A stretch of DNA of 34,549 nt from contig PNJV01000025.1 of assembly GCA_013822085.1 (NCBI GenBank), positions 1-34,549 of the forward strand, given 5' to 3'. Below the pieces are notes generated by a model. It was not told where the DNA came from, searched no databases, and saw only the letters and a program-made list of their open reading frames with translations. This DNA comes from Isosphaera sp. GTDB lineage: Bacteria > Planctomycetota > Phycisphaerae > Phycisphaerales > UBA1924. Shown here piece by piece: positions 7,789-15,778 of this stretch; within the stretch, counting starts at the first letter, position 1, and every line of letters begins with the position of its first letter. Position numbers and translations under genes: made by a program.

Positions 7789-8808
7789 TCACCCCGCGCG
7801 CCCGGCGCGCAACGCGTCGAACACCTGGTAGCCCAGGAACAGCACGTACACGCCAAGGAGCACGCCGCCCTCGATCCGCGCCACGCTCCGGCCGTTGGTC
7901 CGCGAGAACGGCACGATCAGCGCCCCCATGAGCACCATCCACGCCAGCGGCGCCACCGCCTCGGCCGTGCCGACGGGCGTCGATCCCAGCACCGACGAGA
8001 GCCCGTGGATCAGCATGATGTTGAACGTGCACGAGCCGACGACGTTGCCGATGGCGATGTCCACGTGGCCGCGACGCGTGGCGATCACGCTGGCTGTCAG
8101 CTCGGGCAGCGTCGTGCCCAGCGAGACCACCGTCAGCCCCACGATCACCTTGGGGATCCCGAGCCCCTCGGCCAGCCGCACCGCCCCGTCCGAGCCGAGC
8201 CACCCGCCCACGCCCAGGAGCACCAGCCCCGCCACCACCAGCACCAGCGCCCGCCCCACGCCCGCCCCGGCGTGCCGCCGCGCCTCCGCCTCGGCCTCCG
8301 ATTCCAAAGCCAGGTGCGCCGAACGCTCGCCCAGCGAGTGCCGCACCAGCAGCGTCGTGTGCCCGACGAACAGCGCCAGCAGCCCAACGCCGCCCCACCA
8401 CATGATCCCAGCCCCCGTCCCGCCCAGCACCACCGGCAGGTACACCAGCCCCGCTGTGACCATGAACAGCGCCACCATGAACGGGATCTCGCGCCCGACC
8501 AGGTCGTCGGAGACCTTGAGCGCACGTATGAGGGCCGACACCCCGAGGATGAAGCCCATGTTGCAGATGTTGGCGCCGATCACGTTGCCGAAGACCAGCT
8601 CCCCGCTGCCGGCAAGGGCCGAGGTCGTGTTGAACGCCAGCTCCGGCGACGACGTGCCCCAGGCCACGACCGTCAGGCCCACCAGCAGCGGCGGCACGCC
8701 CAGCCGAGTGGCCAGGCTCACCGAGCCGTCAACGAGGAACCTCCCGCCGGTGACCAGCAGCACGATCCCAGCCGCTAAGAGCAGCAGCCCACTGACCAGA
8801 GGTCCCAC
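7789..8808 (-). CDS. CaCA-family calcium/sodium antiporter
   Basis: A 339-residue inner-membrane cation antiporter. The two inverted alpha repeats are clear: GTSSPEL (51-57) followed by GNVIGAN, and GTTLPELTAS (231-240) followed by GNVVGS. Each contains the acidic residue that binds Ca2+ or Na+ in this family. About ten hydrophobic segments are split by a charged loop (about 160-182, EAEAEAR), where the cytoplasmic loop of YrbG-like members lies. The start is GTG at 8808; an ATG just upstream is out of frame. The ribosome site is weak. It sits between the VanZ-like gene and murJ in the same direction, with no evident functional link. Confidence 0.9.
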   Translation of the reverse strand: MGPLVSGLLLLAAGIVLLVTGGRFLVDGSVSLATRLGVPPLLVGLTVVAWGTSSPELAFNTTSALAGSGELVFGNVIGANICNMGFILGVSALIRALKVSDDLVGREIPFMVALFMVTAGLVYLPVVLGGTGAGIMWWGGVGLLALFVGHTTLLVRHSLGERSAHLALESEAEAEARRHAGAGVGRALVLVVAGLVLLGVGGWLGSDGAVRLAEGLGIPKVIVGLTVVSLGTTLPELTASVIATRRGHVDIAIGNVVGSCTFNIMLIHGLSSVLGSTPVGTAEAVAPLAWMVLMGALIVPFSRTNGRSVARIEGGVLLGVYVLFLGYQVFDALRAGRAG

Positions 8809-8841
8809 GTTCAGATACCATGCGCTTTCCCACCCCGCCCC

Positions 8842-9270
8842 TTAGCCGCCACGCGCCCGCGCCACCCTCGCCACCACCAGCAGCACCACGCCCGCCAGGA
8901 GCGCGCCCAGAGTATTCGCCACCGCGTCGGCTGGATCAACCACGCGGTTGAAGCCCGGCACGCTCTGGCTCAGCTCGTCGGCCGCCCCAGCCAAGGCCCC
9001 CACAGCGACCGCTCGCGCCACCGCGCGCCACTCCAGCCAGGGGCCGGCCAAGCCCGCGGCGTGGAACAGCGCGGTCCACACCGCAAACGCCCCGAGGTGC
9101 GCCGCAAGGTCCGTGCGCGCCAGGTCCATCCCGGGCGTGCGCACGCCCGGCGCGTGGGTCATCGCGTGGAGCGCAACGGCGTAGACGACGAACGCGACGC
9201 GCCACCACCGGCGTGCCACGCCCAGCGGCTGAGCCCCGCCCGGGCTCGCCGAGCCGTGCCCCCCAGTCAT
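8842..9270 (-). CDS. VanZ-like membrane protein
   Basis: A 142-residue protein with four hydrophobic segments. HLGAFAVWTALFHA, then DELSQSVPGF and DPADAVANTLGALLA, give the VanZ-family pattern of a conserved D/E-x-x-Q plus a D-x-x-D-x-x-x-N-x-x-G. The biochemical role of VanZ proteins is not settled; they occur in teicoplanin resistance and often beside exopolysaccharide or exosortase genes. Its ATG shares bases with the ParA-like gene's stop (ATGA) and has GAGGGGAT upstream, so it is probably translated together with that ATPase. Confidence 0.82.
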   Translation of the reverse strand: MTGGHGSASPGGAQPLGVARRWWRVAFVVYAVALHAMTHAPGVRTPGMDLARTDLAAHLGAFAVWTALFHAAGLAGPWLEWRAVARAVAVGALAGAADELSQSVPGFNRVVDPADAVANTLGALLAGVVLLVVARVARARGG

Positions 9271-10220
9271 CGGATCCCCTCGACACCACCCGCACCACCC
9301 GCACCACCCGCACCACCCGCCCGCCCCGCACCCGCCGCACCCGCCGCACTCGCCCGCTCCATGACGCCGCGGCCGGGCAGCACCACGCCCTGGGCTGCGC
9401 GCAGCGCGTCCCACTCGGCGACGATCGCCCGCGCCAGGGCCTCGTAGTCGGCGGCCCCGGGGCACCCGGGCGCGTACTCGTAGATCGTCCGCCCGAACGA
9501 GGGCGCCTCGGCCAGCTTGACGTTGCGCCGAACCCCGGGCCGGTACACCCTCGCAGCGCGCCACGGCCGATCGGTGCTGCGCGCCTGCTCGAAGAACGCG
9601 TCCAGGTCCGCCACCACCTCCCGCGCGTGCGTCGTGCCCGCGTCGTGGTTGCACAGGATCACACCGGTGACGTGCAGCTGCGGGTTTGCGCCGCGCCCGA
9701 CGATCGAGACCGTCTCCATCAGCTTGCCCAGGCCCTGGAGGGCCAGGAACTGCGCCTGCATCGGCACCATCACCTCGCGCACGGCCGCCAGCGCGTTGAG
9801 CGTCAGCGTCCCCAGCGACGGCGGGCAATCGATGATCATGAACTCGGCGCGCTCCGGCTCGGGCACCGCGGCCAGCGCCGCTCGCAGCCGCGTGAGGCGG
9901 TCCGGCGCCGAGACCAGCTCCGACTCGATCGCCGCCAGGTCCGTCTGGGCGGGCACCAGCCGCAGGCGCTCCCGCGCCTCGACGGACGCTGCGCCGACCC
10001 CGATCGACGGGTCCAGCAGCAGCTCGTAGGCGCCCGGGGAGCCCCCCCGCGCGCCGGCCTCCACGCCCAGGTGCAGCGTGGCGTGGGCCTGCGGGTCCAG
10101 GTCGATCAGCAGCGTGGACCGGCCCAGCCGGGCGATCCCCGCCGCCAGGTTCACCGCGGTGGTCGTCTTGCCGACGCCGCCCTTCTGGTTCATCAGCGCG
10201 ATGCCGCGTCCGTGCCGCAT
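9267..10220 (-). CDS. ParA/Soj-type ATPase, no ParB nearby
   Basis: A 317-residue cytoplasmic P-loop ATPase. It has the deviant Walker A KGGVGKTT (13-20), LLIDLDPQAHAT (Walker A' plus the ParA-specific DPQ), FMIIDCPPSLG (Walker B) and VPMQAQFLALQGLGKLM. These fit ParA/Soj, which positions chromosomes, plasmids or protein clusters. There is no ParB or parS-like site in the window, so the cargo is unknown. The C-terminus carries a Gly-Gly-Ala repeat from a 9-bp DNA repeat. The ATG at 10220 has no Shine-Dalgarno but has TATACT 8 bases upstream. Its stop overlaps the VanZ-like start. Confidence 0.88.
   Translation of the reverse strand: MRHGRGIALMNQKGGVGKTTTAVNLAAGIARLGRSTLLIDLDPQAHATLHLGVEAGARGGSPGAYELLLDPSIGVGAASVEARERLRLVPAQTDLAAIESELVSAPDRLTRLRAALAAVPEPERAEFMIIDCPPSLGTLTLNALAAVREVMVPMQAQFLALQGLGKLMETVSIVGRGANPQLHVTGVILCNHDAGTTHAREVVADLDAFFEQARSTDRPWRAARVYRPGVRRNVKLAEAPSFGRTIYEYAPGCPGAADYEALARAIVAEWDALRAAQGVVLPGRGVMERASAAGAAGAGRAGGAGGAGGAGGVEGIR
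9284..9319. repeat. Four tandem 9-bp units (CACCACCCG)
   Basis: Four exact copies of CACCACCCG lie inside the 3' end of the ParA-like gene and encode Gly-Gly-Ala steps on the minus strand. Irregular related units continue to about 9350. Changes in copy number would keep the frame. Confidence 0.85.
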
Positions 10221-10228
10221 AGGGCGCC

Positions 10229-10234
10229 AGTATA
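10229..10234 (-). promoter_or_regulatory. TATACT box 8 nt before the ParA-like start
   Basis: TATACT is a five-of-six match to TATAAT with 8 bases to the ATG, leaving a leader of only a few bases. The -35 region 17 bases upstream (TGAGCC) is a poor match. Confidence 0.45.
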
Positions 10235-10254
10235 CAGGCGGAGCCCCGGGCGGC

Positions 10255-11667
10255 TCAGGCCGGGTCGCTGGCGCCCACGGCCGAGCCCCCGGCGTGGACG
10301 CCATTGGCCGGCCCGGCGGCGGCGCCCCCCGCGCGGGCCCGCGTCGCCTCCTCCTCGAACTGCTTGCGCCGCGCGGCCTTGAGCGCGATCACCGCCACGA
10401 ACGACACGAGCACCAGCACCATCACGTACGCCACGCGCGAGCGCGTCAGCGTCAGCGCGATCCCCAGCACGCCGAACACCGCCCCGAGCAGGTGCAGGAT
10501 CGCCACCGCCCCCTTGACGCCCAACGCACGCTTGAGGATGTGGTGCAGGTGCTGGTCGTCCGCCGCCGAGATCTTCTGCCCGGCCATCTTCCGCCGCACG
10601 ATCGCCAGCGACGTGTCGATGATCGGCACGGCGAAGATCACCAGCCCCGCCAGCACCAGGTTCGTCCGCCCCTCGTCCCCCAGGCTCAGCACGATCACGA
10701 TCGTGGTGAACCCGAGCAGCAGCGACCCCGCGTCGCCCAGGAATATCGACGCCGGGTTGTAGTTGTGCGGCAGGAACCCCAGCGAGGCGCCCAGCAGCGC
10801 CAGGCACAGGACGATCCGCGCGTTGTCCAGCTCGCCGTGCCCCGCCAGCCCGAGCCCGACCGAGACCACCAGCAGCGCCGAGGCCGCCAGCGCCGACACC
10901 CCCGAGCACAGCCCGTCGAGGCCGTCGATCAGGTTCATCGCGTTGCACGCGCCCAGCACGAACACCGCGATCACGCCCGTCCCGGTCCAGTAGATCACGT
11001 CGACCTGTAGCACGCTCACCGACGCGCCCCCGAGCCCGAGCCCAAACGGCAGCGGGATCTCGTAGAGCAGGTCCGGGTTGCCCAGCCACGCCCCGATCGG
11101 CCTGAGCACCTGCGCCGCCAGCTTCACGCCCACGTCCTCATAGGCCAGGGCCGCCGAGGCGATGAGCATGCCGCCCACCTTCTGCGCCGGGCTCACGTCC
11201 GCCACGTCGTCGAGCAGCCCCACCACCATGATCACCGTCATCCCCAGGATCACCGACAGCGGCACCATGCGCGGCGTGCCCACCTCCGTCAGCCACTCCG
11301 GCTTGTCGGCGGGCACGGCGACAAAGTCCAGCAGCCCGTGCAGCGGCGCCAGGTACGAGAACCCGATCCCGGCCATCAGCCCGAGGAAGACCGCCACGCC
11401 ACCCAGGTATGCCACCGGGAACTTGTGGGCCTTGCGCTGCTCGTCGGGGCGGTCGATCACGCCGTTGGCGATCGCCAGCCGCCGGAAGACCGGCGTCATC
11501 ATGAGCGTCACCACGAAGGCCACCACAAAGACACCGATCATGCCCGAGAACGCGCCGAGCACCCCGCCGGCGCCCGCCAGGCCCTCGGCCACGGCGCCCG
11601 TGGACCACGCCGCCGCGACCGCGGGCTCCGCCTGGCTCGTGCTCTGGCCCACCACGTCCACGCGCAC
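10255..11667 (-). CDS. WecA/TagO-like undecaprenyl-phosphate sugar-1-phosphate transferase
   Basis: A 470-residue polytopic enzyme of the MraY/WecA family, which moves a sugar-1-phosphate (usually GlcNAc-1-P) from UDP-sugar to undecaprenyl phosphate. Motifs: LLDDVADVSPAQK (Asp153-Asp154), NAMNLIDGLDGL (from 242), FLGDAGS (from 310) and DDQHLHHIL (from 370). The last is the His cluster that separates WecA/TagO types from MraY. Length exceeds the usual 350 because of an Ala-rich N-terminus, loop inserts and a charged C-terminal tail. The start is GTG at 11667, supported by GGAGGT 7 bases upstream. It probably starts the glycan carried by the Wzz/Wza export genes nearby. Confidence 0.9.
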   Translation of the reverse strand: MRVDVVGQSTSQAEPAVAAAWSTGAVAEGLAGAGGVLGAFSGMIGVFVVAFVVTLMMTPVFRRLAIANGVIDRPDEQRKAHKFPVAYLGGVAVFLGLMAGIGFSYLAPLHGLLDFVAVPADKPEWLTEVGTPRMVPLSVILGMTVIMVVGLLDDVADVSPAQKVGGMLIASAALAYEDVGVKLAAQVLRPIGAWLGNPDLLYEIPLPFGLGLGGASVSVLQVDVIYWTGTGVIAVFVLGACNAMNLIDGLDGLCSGVSALAASALLVVSVGLGLAGHGELDNARIVLCLALLGASLGFLPHNYNPASIFLGDAGSLLLGFTTIVIVLSLGDEGRTNLVLAGLVIFAVPIIDTSLAIVRRKMAGQKISAADDQHLHHILKRALGVKGAVAILHLLGAVFGVLGIALTLTRSRVAYVMVLVLVSFVAVIALKAARRKQFEEEATRARAGGAAAGPANGVHAGGSAVGASDPA

Positions 11668-11835
11668 CGGTCCGACCTCCCGCCGCTGGCGCCCGACCCG
11701 CCCAGCCCCCTCCGCTGCGCCCCGCGGCGCCACGCGCGCCCGCGGCCGCACACGCTATCCCGTATGACGTTCACCGGCAGCCGTGCATTGCCGGCCACGA
11801 CCAATCAGACCCCGATCAATCGCCGCCGGGACGCC

Positions 11836-13035
11836 TCATCGGCCCGCGCCGTGCCGGCCGAAGCGGTCCCGTGACCCGCGGGCGCACCCATCTGCATCGG
11901 CGATCCAGCGCGCCACATCGCGGATCGTCTGGTCGAAAGGTACACCGGGATCAAAGCCGATCAGCGCTCGGACTTTGCGAAGATCGGGCACCCGCCGACG
12001 CAGGTCCTCGAACCCCGCCCCGAAGACCCGCTGATAGGGCGTCTTGACCACCAGGCTCTGCGAGCCGACCACGCGCACCACCCGCGCAGCCAGCTCCGAG
12101 ATCGTCATCGGCTGATCCGAACCGATGTTGAACACGCCGCCCACCGCGCCGGGGTGCTCCGTCAGTCGGCACAGCCCGTCCACCACGTCGCGCACGTCGC
12201 ACAGGCAGCGCACCTGCTCGCCGTCGCCGTGCACCTCCAGCGGCTCGTCGCGCAGGGCCGCGCCGACGAACCGAGGCAGGACCATGCCGTAGTCGCCGAC
12301 CTGCCGCGGGCCGACGGTGTTGAAGAGGCGGGCGATCACCACGCCCAGGCCGTGACGCTGGTGATGGGCCAGGGCCAGGTGCTCGTCCAGGGCCTTGCTA
12401 CAGGCGTAGGACCAGCGCAGGGCCGTCGTGGGGCCGAAGACCGAGTCGTCACCCTCTGCAAAGGGCGCCCGCTCGGACTTGCCGTAGACCTCTGACGACG
12501 AGGCGATCAGCACGCGCCCGCTGGTGCCACCCGCTGGGCCAGCTGCGCCCGCTGGGCCGACAGCCCCCGCAGCGGCGCCAAAGCCCGCCAGGCCGCCAGC
12601 GACCAGCCACCGCATCAGCCGAGCCGTGAGCACCACGTTCCGCTCGATGGCGTCGGCGGGGTCGTCCATCACCCGCCGGACGCCCACCGACGCCGCCAGG
12701 TGATACACGCGGTCGAACGACCGGCCCGCAAGCGGGCCCTCCAGGGCGTGGCCCAGGTCGGAGACGATCAATTCCGCGGCGCCCGCGTCGGGGCCCAGGG
12801 GCAGCGGCCCCGGCGTGGGCCGGAGGGCTTCGAGGTTCTCAAGCCGGCCGGTGGACAGGTCATCGACGATCGTGACGCGTGCGCCCTGCCCAGCGAGGCG
12901 CTCGCTCAGGTGCGAGCCAAGAAACCCCGCCCCGCCCGTGACCAACGCACGCACCCCGGGCACATGCCCCGCGGGCACTCGCACCCTGGGGCCAGCGTCC
13001 ACGCGTCGATCGGTGCCGGGCCCGCCCTGATCCAC
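11836..13035 (-). CDS. NAD-dependent sugar-nucleotide epimerase/dehydratase
   Basis: A 399-residue extended SDR. It shows VTGGAGFLGSH (NAD-binding, from residue 32), YHLAASVGV, the active-site Ser in ASSSEVYG, and Tyr210/Lys214 in SYACSK. NTVGPRQVGDYGMVLPRFV and GDGEQVRCLCDVRDVV are typical of bacterial UDP-sugar epimerases and decarboxylases, so it likely makes an activated sugar for the adjacent polysaccharide system. The exact reaction cannot be read from the sequence. A Gly/Ala insert (about 147-173) interrupts the domain. The start is uncertain: GTG at 13035 has GGAGGGG 7 bases upstream but sits against a G-run tract; GTG at 12954 or 12963 would remove the non-conserved first 24-27 residues. 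Confidence 0.87.
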   Translation of the reverse strand: MDQGGPGTDRRVDAGPRVRVPAGHVPGVRALVTGGAGFLGSHLSERLAGQGARVTIVDDLSTGRLENLEALRPTPGPLPLGPDAGAAELIVSDLGHALEGPLAGRSFDRVYHLAASVGVRRVMDDPADAIERNVVLTARLMRWLVAGGLAGFGAAAGAVGPAGAAGPAGGTSGRVLIASSSEVYGKSERAPFAEGDDSVFGPTTALRWSYACSKALDEHLALAHHQRHGLGVVIARLFNTVGPRQVGDYGMVLPRFVGAALRDEPLEVHGDGEQVRCLCDVRDVVDGLCRLTEHPGAVGGVFNIGSDQPMTISELAARVVRVVGSQSLVVKTPYQRVFGAGFEDLRRRVPDLRKVRALIGFDPGVPFDQTIRDVARWIADADGCARGSRDRFGRHGAGR

Positions 13036-13042
13036 GCCGCGA

Positions 13043-13099
13043 CCCCTCCCCCACCCCCCCGCATCCCCACCCCCCTATATCCCCACGCCCCCACTCCCC
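13043..13099 (-). repeat. G-run tract before the epimerase gene
   Basis: Eight runs of four to seven G on the minus (coding) strand, separated by short spacers, lie directly before the epimerase start. The pattern can form a G-quadruplex in the non-template DNA or the RNA. It also contains a TATAGG hexamer (13074-13079). Confidence 0.6.
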
Positions 13100-13160
13100 T
13101 ACGCCCTCGGCGCAGATGGGCCGGACCACCGGCCGGGCCAGCGCGCGCAGAGTATGACGC

Positions 13161-15386
13161 TCAGGCGGTGGGCTGCTGATACTCGAACGAGGCGCGGATG
13201 TTCTTGCGCAGGTAGCCGCCGGCAGCGAATCGCACGCCGTTGATCACCACGCCGAGCAGCTCGGCCCTGGTCTCGCCCAGCTGCCCGCCGAACCGCGCGA
13301 CCATGCCGCGCTTCTCGAGCATCGCACGGATCACCAGCAGCGAGGCGTCGACGCGGTTGGCAAGCGCCAGGCCGTCGCCGGCGACCTGCATCGGGGCCGT
13401 GTCGATGAGCACCAGGTCGTATCGCTCGGCCGACTCGCGCAGCGCCTGGCTCATGGCCTCGGTGGCCAGGCGCTCGGGCAGGCCCCTGGAGGCGGGCAGG
13501 CCCGCCGAGATCAGGTGCAGGTTGGTGTGGGGCGTCTGCTGGACCGCCGCCTCGAAGGCGACCTTGCGCGAGAGCAGCTCGCCCAGCCCGGGCCCCTCGC
13601 CGAGCTTGAAGACCCGGTGGAGCGTCGGCCTGCGAAAGTTGGCGTCGATCATCAGCACGCGGAAGTCCGAGGCGGCAAAGCCCATGCCCAGGTTGCACAC
13701 CGTCGAGGTCGCCCCCGAGCCGGGCATGGCGCTGACGACCAGCAGCGTGCGGTGCCCGCCCAGGGCCATCTTCTTGGCCACCACCGCGCGCAGCTGCCGG
13801 AAGCCCTCCGACACCGCGCCCGTCGGGGCGTCGCGGAACGCCGTCTCGACCGCCTCGGGCTTGGTCGGGTCCTCCTCCACCGAGGGCACCTGGCCGATCA
13901 CCCGCAGCCGCGCCATCGCCGACAGGTCGCTCGGCCCGCGCACGCGCTGATCCAGGAGCTCTCGCAGCACCACCAGCCCGCCCGTGAGCCCCCCGCAGAG
14001 CACCACCCCCAGGATCGCCATCATCGGCAGCTGCGGGAACGTCACCGACGTGGGCAGGTTCGGGAGCTGGGCCACGCGGATCCGGCCCAGGCGCCCCCCG
14101 GTGCTCCGGACCGTGAGCTGCTCGATCTGCCGGATGCGGTCGATGATGGTTTTCTCGGATTCCTTGAGGCTGTCCTGCTGGTCACGCAAGTCTTCGAGCT
14201 GCGTCTGGGCGTTCTTGATCTCCACCAGCCGGTCCTGAGCCACCTTGAGCGTCGCGGTCAGGTTCTCCTCCTGCCCCTTCATGCCCGTCAGGCGCCCGGC
14301 CAGGTCCTCGATCTCGGCGCTCAGGGCCGCCCTCATGGCTTCCTCGCGCACCTTCTCGCTCTGCACCCGGGCGGCGCCGATCCTCGCTTCGATCTGGCGC
14401 ATCTCCGGGTGATTGGCCCCGTAGCCGCGATCGAGCAGGCTCAGCTTCTCGGTCTCCAGCAGCAGCAGCGTCCGCTCCTGATCGATCAGCTTGGGGTCCG
14501 TCCGGCGGACCCCCTCGGCGATGTCCGCGGGCACCTGGGCCAGGTCCCCCTTGCTTGCGATGTCGCTCAGGCGGGTCTGCCGGGCCTCGAACGCCTTGAT
14601 CTCGTTGCGCAGCTCGCCGAGCGAGCGTGTCGCCGCGTCGGCCGTCTCCCGCGCGGTCCCCACGCGCGAGTCGTCCGTCTCGATCTCCTTCTCGGTCTGG
14701 AGCTTCTCCACCAGGCTCCTGATCTGCCGCTGGGTGGTCACGTTCTGAGCCAGGCTCTGGTTGAGCGCCTCCAGGTCCTCGGTCGACGCGTCGCGCAGCC
14801 GGGACCGCAGATCGTCGAAGTAGGCCGTGTGCACCGCGTTGGCCAGCTGCCGGGCGTCCTCGGCGTTGCTGCTCGAGGCCGACAGCCGCAGCAGCGCCGT
14901 GCCCGTCTCGATCGCCGCGGTCACCGCGCCGCGCAGGTCGTTGAAGGCCCTGGTCTCGTCCAGCACGCCGTTGACCAGGTGCTGCTGCACCCACTTGGTC
15001 TGGGCCACCGAGGACTGCCTGAGCCCAAGCTTGAGGACCGTCTCGGAGGTCATCTGCCGCAGCTCGGTGCGGGCGACGCGCTCGAACTCGATGCTGTTCT
15101 CAAGGGCCCGGCTGCCGCTCTCGATCGACGTCTCGTTGGGCAGGACCTCGTAGTACATCGTCGAGGTGAACCGCGGGCTCGTCCGCCGCAGGACCATGTA
15201 CGCCCCCACCCCGAGCCCGATCCCCATCACCACCGAGAGCACCAGCACGTACTTGTACTGCCGCAGCAGCCGAACCGGATCGATCGGCAGCCCCGTGCCG
15301 CCCCCCTGCGGGGCCGCCGCCGCGGGCGCTGCGCGCACCGCTCCCGCCGCCGCCCTCCCGCTCGGTGCTGTTTGCATCGTCGTCAT
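13161..15386 (-). CDS. Wzz/ExoP-type chain-length protein with degenerate tyrosine-kinase domain
   Basis: A 741-residue inner-membrane protein. It has an Ala-rich cytoplasmic start, TM1 (about 46-66), a Wzz-type periplasmic domain with long coiled coils (about 180-430), TM2 before the PSDL linker, and a C-terminal BY-kinase-like ATPase domain (about 510-741). The Walker A site reads S-A-M-P-G-S-G-A-T-S-T: Ala559 replaces the catalytic Lys. The Walker A' site reads IDANFRRP, with Asn for the usual second Asp. Walker B (LVLIDTAP) is kept. The tail has only two Tyr. Kinase activity is therefore doubtful, while the Wzz role in chain-length control and export is plausible. The ATG at 15386 has GGGAG 5 bases upstream; alternative ATGs lie at 15398 and 15377. 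Confidence 0.9.
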   Translation of the reverse strand: MTTMQTAPSGRAAAGAVRAAPAAAAPQGGGTGLPIDPVRLLRQYKYVLVLSVVMGIGLGVGAYMVLRRTSPRFTSTMYYEVLPNETSIESGSRALENSIEFERVARTELRQMTSETVLKLGLRQSSVAQTKWVQQHLVNGVLDETRAFNDLRGAVTAAIETGTALLRLSASSSNAEDARQLANAVHTAYFDDLRSRLRDASTEDLEALNQSLAQNVTTQRQIRSLVEKLQTEKEIETDDSRVGTARETADAATRSLGELRNEIKAFEARQTRLSDIASKGDLAQVPADIAEGVRRTDPKLIDQERTLLLLETEKLSLLDRGYGANHPEMRQIEARIGAARVQSEKVREEAMRAALSAEIEDLAGRLTGMKGQEENLTATLKVAQDRLVEIKNAQTQLEDLRDQQDSLKESEKTIIDRIRQIEQLTVRSTGGRLGRIRVAQLPNLPTSVTFPQLPMMAILGVVLCGGLTGGLVVLRELLDQRVRGPSDLSAMARLRVIGQVPSVEEDPTKPEAVETAFRDAPTGAVSEGFRQLRAVVAKKMALGGHRTLLVVSAMPGSGATSTVCNLGMGFAASDFRVLMIDANFRRPTLHRVFKLGEGPGLGELLSRKVAFEAAVQQTPHTNLHLISAGLPASRGLPERLATEAMSQALRESAERYDLVLIDTAPMQVAGDGLALANRVDASLLVIRAMLEKRGMVARFGGQLGETRAELLGVVINGVRFAAGGYLRKNIRASFEYQQPTA

Positions 15387-15778
15387 CGCGTCTCCCATCG
15401 GCGCCGGCACCGCGCACGGTGCGGCAGACTGTGTGTCGGCTGATTGTCCCCGCGGGCTGATCAAACGCCCCGCGGCCCGAACCCCAGCCCCCACCCCCCC
15501 AGCCCCAGCCCCCCACTCACCCCCCAGCCCATCAGCGGGGGCACCATTCCATACGCATCCCGCGGCCCCGCGTCACCCGCAGGATCACCCCAGACCTGCC
15601 ACACCGCAAAGTCCCGCGCCCCAGCCCGTGCATACGCCCCCGATCGATACACCCCAACACATTCGCCTGTGGGACAGAGCGGGGTCCCCGATCAGACCAT
15701 GAACAGCGCATCCCAGGGCAAGAACTGGCACGCTAGGCGCTTCAACACACACCAAGATGCGCCGCAGGGCTCAAGGCG
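15387..15778. other. 392-base gap between the TPR and Wzz genes
   Basis: No coding sequence with family resemblance is seen on either strand. The gap holds the G-run tract listed separately and, nearer the TPR stop, less skewed sequence with weak TA-rich spots. A sigma-54-like TGGCACG-N4-GCGCT occurs on the plus strand at 15726-15741 but points away from the Wzz gene. Confidence 0.6.
15482..15530 (-). repeat. G-run tract upstream of the Wzz-like gene
   Basis: Six runs of four to seven G, and a seventh of three, on the coding strand with spacers of one to five bases, about 100-145 bases before the Wzz-like start. Predicted to be able to form a G-quadruplex. Confidence 0.6.

Noticed and set aside
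5872-8778. A 968-codon plus-strand open frame opposite the SDR, murJ and antiporter genes
   Set aside because: The translation is Arg/His/Gln/Pro low complexity, while the minus strand carries complete MurJ and CaCA motifs.
9284-9350. Short tandem repeats as a possible CRISPR or iteron array
   Set aside because: The units are 9 bp with no spacers and lie inside the ParA-like coding frame as Gly-Gly-Ala codons.
15726-15741. Sigma-54-like sequence TGGCACG-N4-GCGCT on the plus strand
   Set aside because: It matches most consensus positions but points into the 3' end of the TPR gene as antisense, with no gene in that direction for almost 10 kb. One such match is not unlikely in this much GC-rich sequence.
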